From DAIOFH01 sp036745875 (GTDB taxonomy: Bacteria > Planctomycetota > SZUA-567), in NCBI GenBank assembly GCA_036745875.1, contig DAIOFH010000108.1, positions 1 through 13,506 of the forward strand: 13,506 bases of DNA, read 5' to 3'. Below are positions 13,449-13,506 of the stretch, piece by piece. Position 1 is the stretch's first letter. Each line of letters opens with the position of its first letter. Made by a program: the position numbers and the translations under genes. The notes under the pieces are model-generated. The model did not search any database. It saw only the letters and a list, made by a program, of their open reading frames with translations, and was not told the origin of the DNA.

Positions 13449-13506
13449 TTTAGAGCCTATCCCAATAGACATTTTTTGTTTCTCAGTTTATCGAATATCA
13501 TGACCG

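Overview
The window reads as chromosomal DNA of an anaerobic or microaerobic bacterium. Coding regions are GC-rich with strong third-position bias, and intergenic regions are markedly AT-rich. The oxygen-sensitive two-subunit [4Fe-4S] fumarase points to anaerobic metabolism. I cannot name the organism. The two-subunit fumarase and the BmrC/BmrD-type exporter would fit a Firmicutes-like (for example Negativicutes) or other gut-type anaerobe, but that is a guess. No rRNA, tRNA, CRISPR array, transposase or phage gene was seen.

Layout. (1) 1-2972, + strand: a C4-dicarboxylate operon with a recognisable promoter (88-115), fumarase alpha, fumarase beta and an Ldh2-family malate/lactate dehydrogenase, closed by a terminator at 2942-2972. 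Together these would interconvert fumarate, malate and oxaloacetate. (2) 2913-9971, - strand: a class II P-type cation ATPase, then two ABC half-exporters whose reading frames overlap (8 bp and 4 bp), then, after a 130-bp gap with a perfect 32-bp palindrome, a GtrA-family membrane protein that converges on the malate dehydrogenase. The ABC pair is an asymmetric heterodimer: one subunit has degenerate catalytic residues and the other carries the matching degenerate signature. (3) 10124-12139, - strand: a long, highly charged coiled-coil protein with a signal peptide, built from repeated helix-hinge-helix units. One in-frame TAA at 11798-11800 splits it into a 113-residue exported fragment with an excellent ribosome binding site and a 536-residue remainder with none. 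(4) 12473-13506, - strand: a nonheme ferritin with an unusual N-terminal extension, its own promoter and a strong intrinsic terminator.

Most worth a second look: the split coiled-coil repeat protein, the hairpin with a U-tract directly ahead of the ATPase ribosome binding site, the ATPase's missing M6 aspartate, its translational coupling to an ABC exporter, and several perfect palindromes between genes.
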